A stretch of DNA of 7,487 bases from the NCBI GenBank assembly GCA_019348305.1, contig JAHWJQ010000097.1, positions 1-7,487 of the forward strand, read 5' to 3'. Each line of letters begins with the position of its first letter. Position 1 is the first letter of the stretch. This DNA is from Actinomycetota bacterium (GTDB lineage Bacteria; Actinomycetota; Acidimicrobiia; Acidimicrobiales; CADCTF01). The translations under genes and the position numbers were made by a program. Shown piece by piece: positions 5,924-7,487 of this stretch. Under the pieces are notes generated by a model. The model searched no databases, was not told the origin of the DNA, and worked only from the letters and a program-made list of their open reading frames with translations.

Positions 5924-7487
5924 CTACAGGCCGACCCGCCGGCGGCACGTGCCGAAGACTGCGGCCCGGGCCGCGTTGGCGCCCGGGGCACCGTGCACCC
6001 CGCCGCCAGGATGGGCCGACGCGGAACCGAGGTAGAGGCCCCGGATGGGGGTCTCGGGCCGGCCCAGCCCGGGCACCGGGCGGAAGACGAGCTGCTGGTG
6101 GATCTGGGACGTGCCGCCGCCGACCGCCCCGTGGTGCAGGTTCGGGTTGGCCCGCTCCAACGTGGCGGGGGTGAAGATGTGGCGGCCCCTGATGAGCGAG
6201 CGGAAGCCGGGGGCCAGGCGCTCGATCTCGTCCTCCATCCGCTTGGCGAACTGGTCGCTCTCGCCCTCGTCCCAGCTACCGGTGAGGTCGCCGCCGGCAT
6301 CACCGCGAACCTCCTGGGGCACGTGGGTGTAGGCCCAGGCCGTCTCCTTGCCCTCGGGCTGGCGAGTGGGGTCGGTCATGCTCTGTTGGCCCACGAGGAG
6401 GAATGGCCGGTCGGGGATGTGGCCGGTCGAGAACTGGGCGCAGATCATGGTGAGCTGGTCGACGCTGTCGACCACGTGCACCGTGCCGGCCCGCCGGGCG
6501 GGCTCGGCCTGCCAGGGGATCGGCCCGTCGAGGTTCCAGTCGACCTTGACCGTCGAGAGGTCCCACTGGAACTTGGCCAGGTCGATCTTCATCGACGCCG
6601 GCAGGTGCTCGAGGCCGACCAGGTCGCGGTACAGGGAGGGGGCGGAGACGTCGGCGACGACCGCCCGTCGGGCTTCGATCTGGGTGCCGTCGGCCGTCTC
6701 CACGGCGACCGCCCGTCCGTTGCGGATGACGATGCGGCGAACGGGGGTCGAGCAGCGGACGCTTCCCCCTTTGGCCTCGAGCCGGCGGACCAGTGCGGCG
6801 GTGAGGTTGCCGGCGCCGCCCTCGGGCACGGGGAAGCCCACCGACTGGCCGAGACAGGACATCAGCCAGCCGAACATGCCGCCGAGCGCGCTCTCGGGGG
6901 CGAAGTCCGCGTGGAGGGCGTTGCCGGCGATGAGGCGGCGGGCCGGCTCGCCATCGAACTCCTCCTCACCCAGGCGCCGCACGGGCAACAGGGTGAAGCG
7001 CGCGAAGCGCAACAGCTCCGACGGTTTGAGGGCGCCGACGAGGCGGAGGCCCCCCTTCACCGGCGGGAATGGGCTGAACAGCGCGCCGAGCAAGCCCGGG
7101 CTGACGCGCTCGTAGAGCTCATAGAGCCGGCGCCACGCCTCACCGTCTCCCGGCGCCGACCGCTCCAGCGACTCGACGGTCACGTCGAGGTTGGTCGACA
7201 GCACCGGGCAGGACCCGTCGACAGAGGGATGGGCCAGCACCAGGGGCGCCCGCCGCCACCGCAGCCCATGGTCCTCGAGCGCCAGCCGGCGGATGATGGG
7301 TGAAGCCGCGGCGAGGGGATAGAAGGCGCTGAACTCGTCGTTGACGAAGCCGGGCTCGATCAGCTCGCTCGACTTCACCGCGCCACCCGGCCGCTCGGCC
7401 GCCTCGCAGACCACCACCGACCAACCGTGGTCGGCGAGCCGGTTGGCCGCCACCATCCCGTTCGGCCCCGATCCGATGACCACGGCG
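5924..7487 (-). CDS. FAD-dependent oxidoreductase, phytoene-desaturase/PYROXD2-like (N-terminus outside window)
   Basis: The frame runs from the TAG at 5926-5924 to the right edge. A GTG at 7483 could be read as a start, but the first beta strand of the Rossmann fold (AVVIGSGPNG) is already under way there, so only a few N-terminal residues are missing. About 520 residues are visible. Numbering from the GTG: GSGPNG (4-9) and E27 plus RPGG (31-34) form the FAD/ADP-binding start; FVNDEFSAFYPLAAASP (46-62) is typical of this subgroup; VPEGGAGNLTAALVRRLEAKG (219-239) and the strand with VRRIVIRNGRAVAVETADG are the second dinucleotide-fold segment; RGLYLGSASAHPGGGVHGAPG (481-501) is the conserved C-terminal FAD motif of the amine-oxidase/carotenoid-desaturase superfamily. 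The protein probably oxidises or isomerises a hydrophobic polyene or similar compound, but no carotenoid gene is nearby. The downstream hydrolase, 7 bp away, may act on the same pathway. Confidence 0.88.
   Translation of the reverse strand, partial: AVVIGSGPNGMVAANRLADHGWSVVVCEAAERPGGAVKSSELIEPGFVNDEFSAFYPLAAASPIIRRLALEDHGLRWRRAPLVLAHPSVDGSCPVLSTNLDVTVESLERSAPGDGEAWRRLYELYERVSPGLLGALFSPFPPVKGGLRLVGALKPSELLRFARFTLLPVRRLGEEEFDGEPARRLIAGNALHADFAPESALGGMFGWLMSCLGQSVGFPVPEGGAGNLTAALVRRLEAKGGSVRCSTPVRRIVIRNGRAVAVETADGTQIEARRAVVADVSAPSLYRDLVGLEHLPASMKIDLAKFQWDLSTVKVDWNLDGPIPWQAEPARRAGTVHVVDSVDQLTMICAQFSTGHIPDRPFLLVGQQSMTDPTRQPEGKETAWAYTHVPQEVRGDAGGDLTGSWDEGESDQFAKRMEDEIERLAPGFRSLIRGRHIFTPATLERANPNLHHGAVGGGTSQIHQQLVFRPVPGLGRPETPIRGLYLGSASAHPGGGVHGAPGANAARAAVFGTCRRRVGL

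Noticed and set aside
5993..7303. 436-residue open frame on the + strand opposite the flavoprotein gene
   Set aside because: Rich in Gly, Ala, Arg, Val and His with no domain pattern, and exactly antisense to a protein with clear FAD motifs. Long antisense frames are expected at this GC content.

Overview
The window is very GC-rich, with strong third-position G/C bias, short intergenic gaps and long spurious open frames on both strands. Gene content (WS/DGAT acyltransferase, TY-Chap/YbjN-type chaperone, actinobacterial-type Fe-S RecB-like nuclease, PYROXD2/phytoene-desaturase-like flavoprotein) points to an actinobacterium. My best guess is an uncultured Acidimicrobiia-like lineage; this is inferred from recall of protein style, not from any search.

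Layout. The left 1.4 kb is on the + strand: the 3' end of a secreted-type LVIVD-repeat (beta-propeller) protein (1-471, truncated by the window edge), a perfect 14-bp-stem hairpin (492-522), and a complete TY-Chap/YbjN domain protein (531-1397). The rest is on the - strand and converges on the + genes with only 21 bp between stops. Read in transcription order from the right edge: a FAD-dependent oxidoreductase (5924 to beyond 7487, N-terminus outside), an alpha/beta hydrolase 7 bp later (5077-5916), a 175-bp intergenic gap with several interlocking inverted repeats, then a tight four-gene run: Fe-S PD-(D/E)XK nuclease (4089-4901), PAP2 phosphatase overlapping it by one base (3487-4089), a DsbA-fold protein with a single active-site cysteine (2865-3467), and a WS/DGAT wax ester synthase/diacylglycerol acyltransferase (1419-2822).

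How the genes may work together. PAP2 and WS/DGAT could be consecutive steps (phosphatidate to diacylglycerol to triacylglycerol) in storage-lipid synthesis, but the PAP2 protein could equally act on undecaprenyl diphosphate. The flavoprotein and hydrolase look like a two-gene metabolic unit of unknown substrate. The nuclease looks like a DNA-repair enzyme whose clustering with the others is probably not functional.

I see no mobile element, CRISPR array, tRNA, rRNA or phage gene, and no convincing new multi-gene system. The items most worth checking are the inverted-repeat cluster at 4997-5076, the hairpin that overlaps the TY-Chap ribosome binding site, and active-site substitutions in the DsbA-fold protein and the nuclease.
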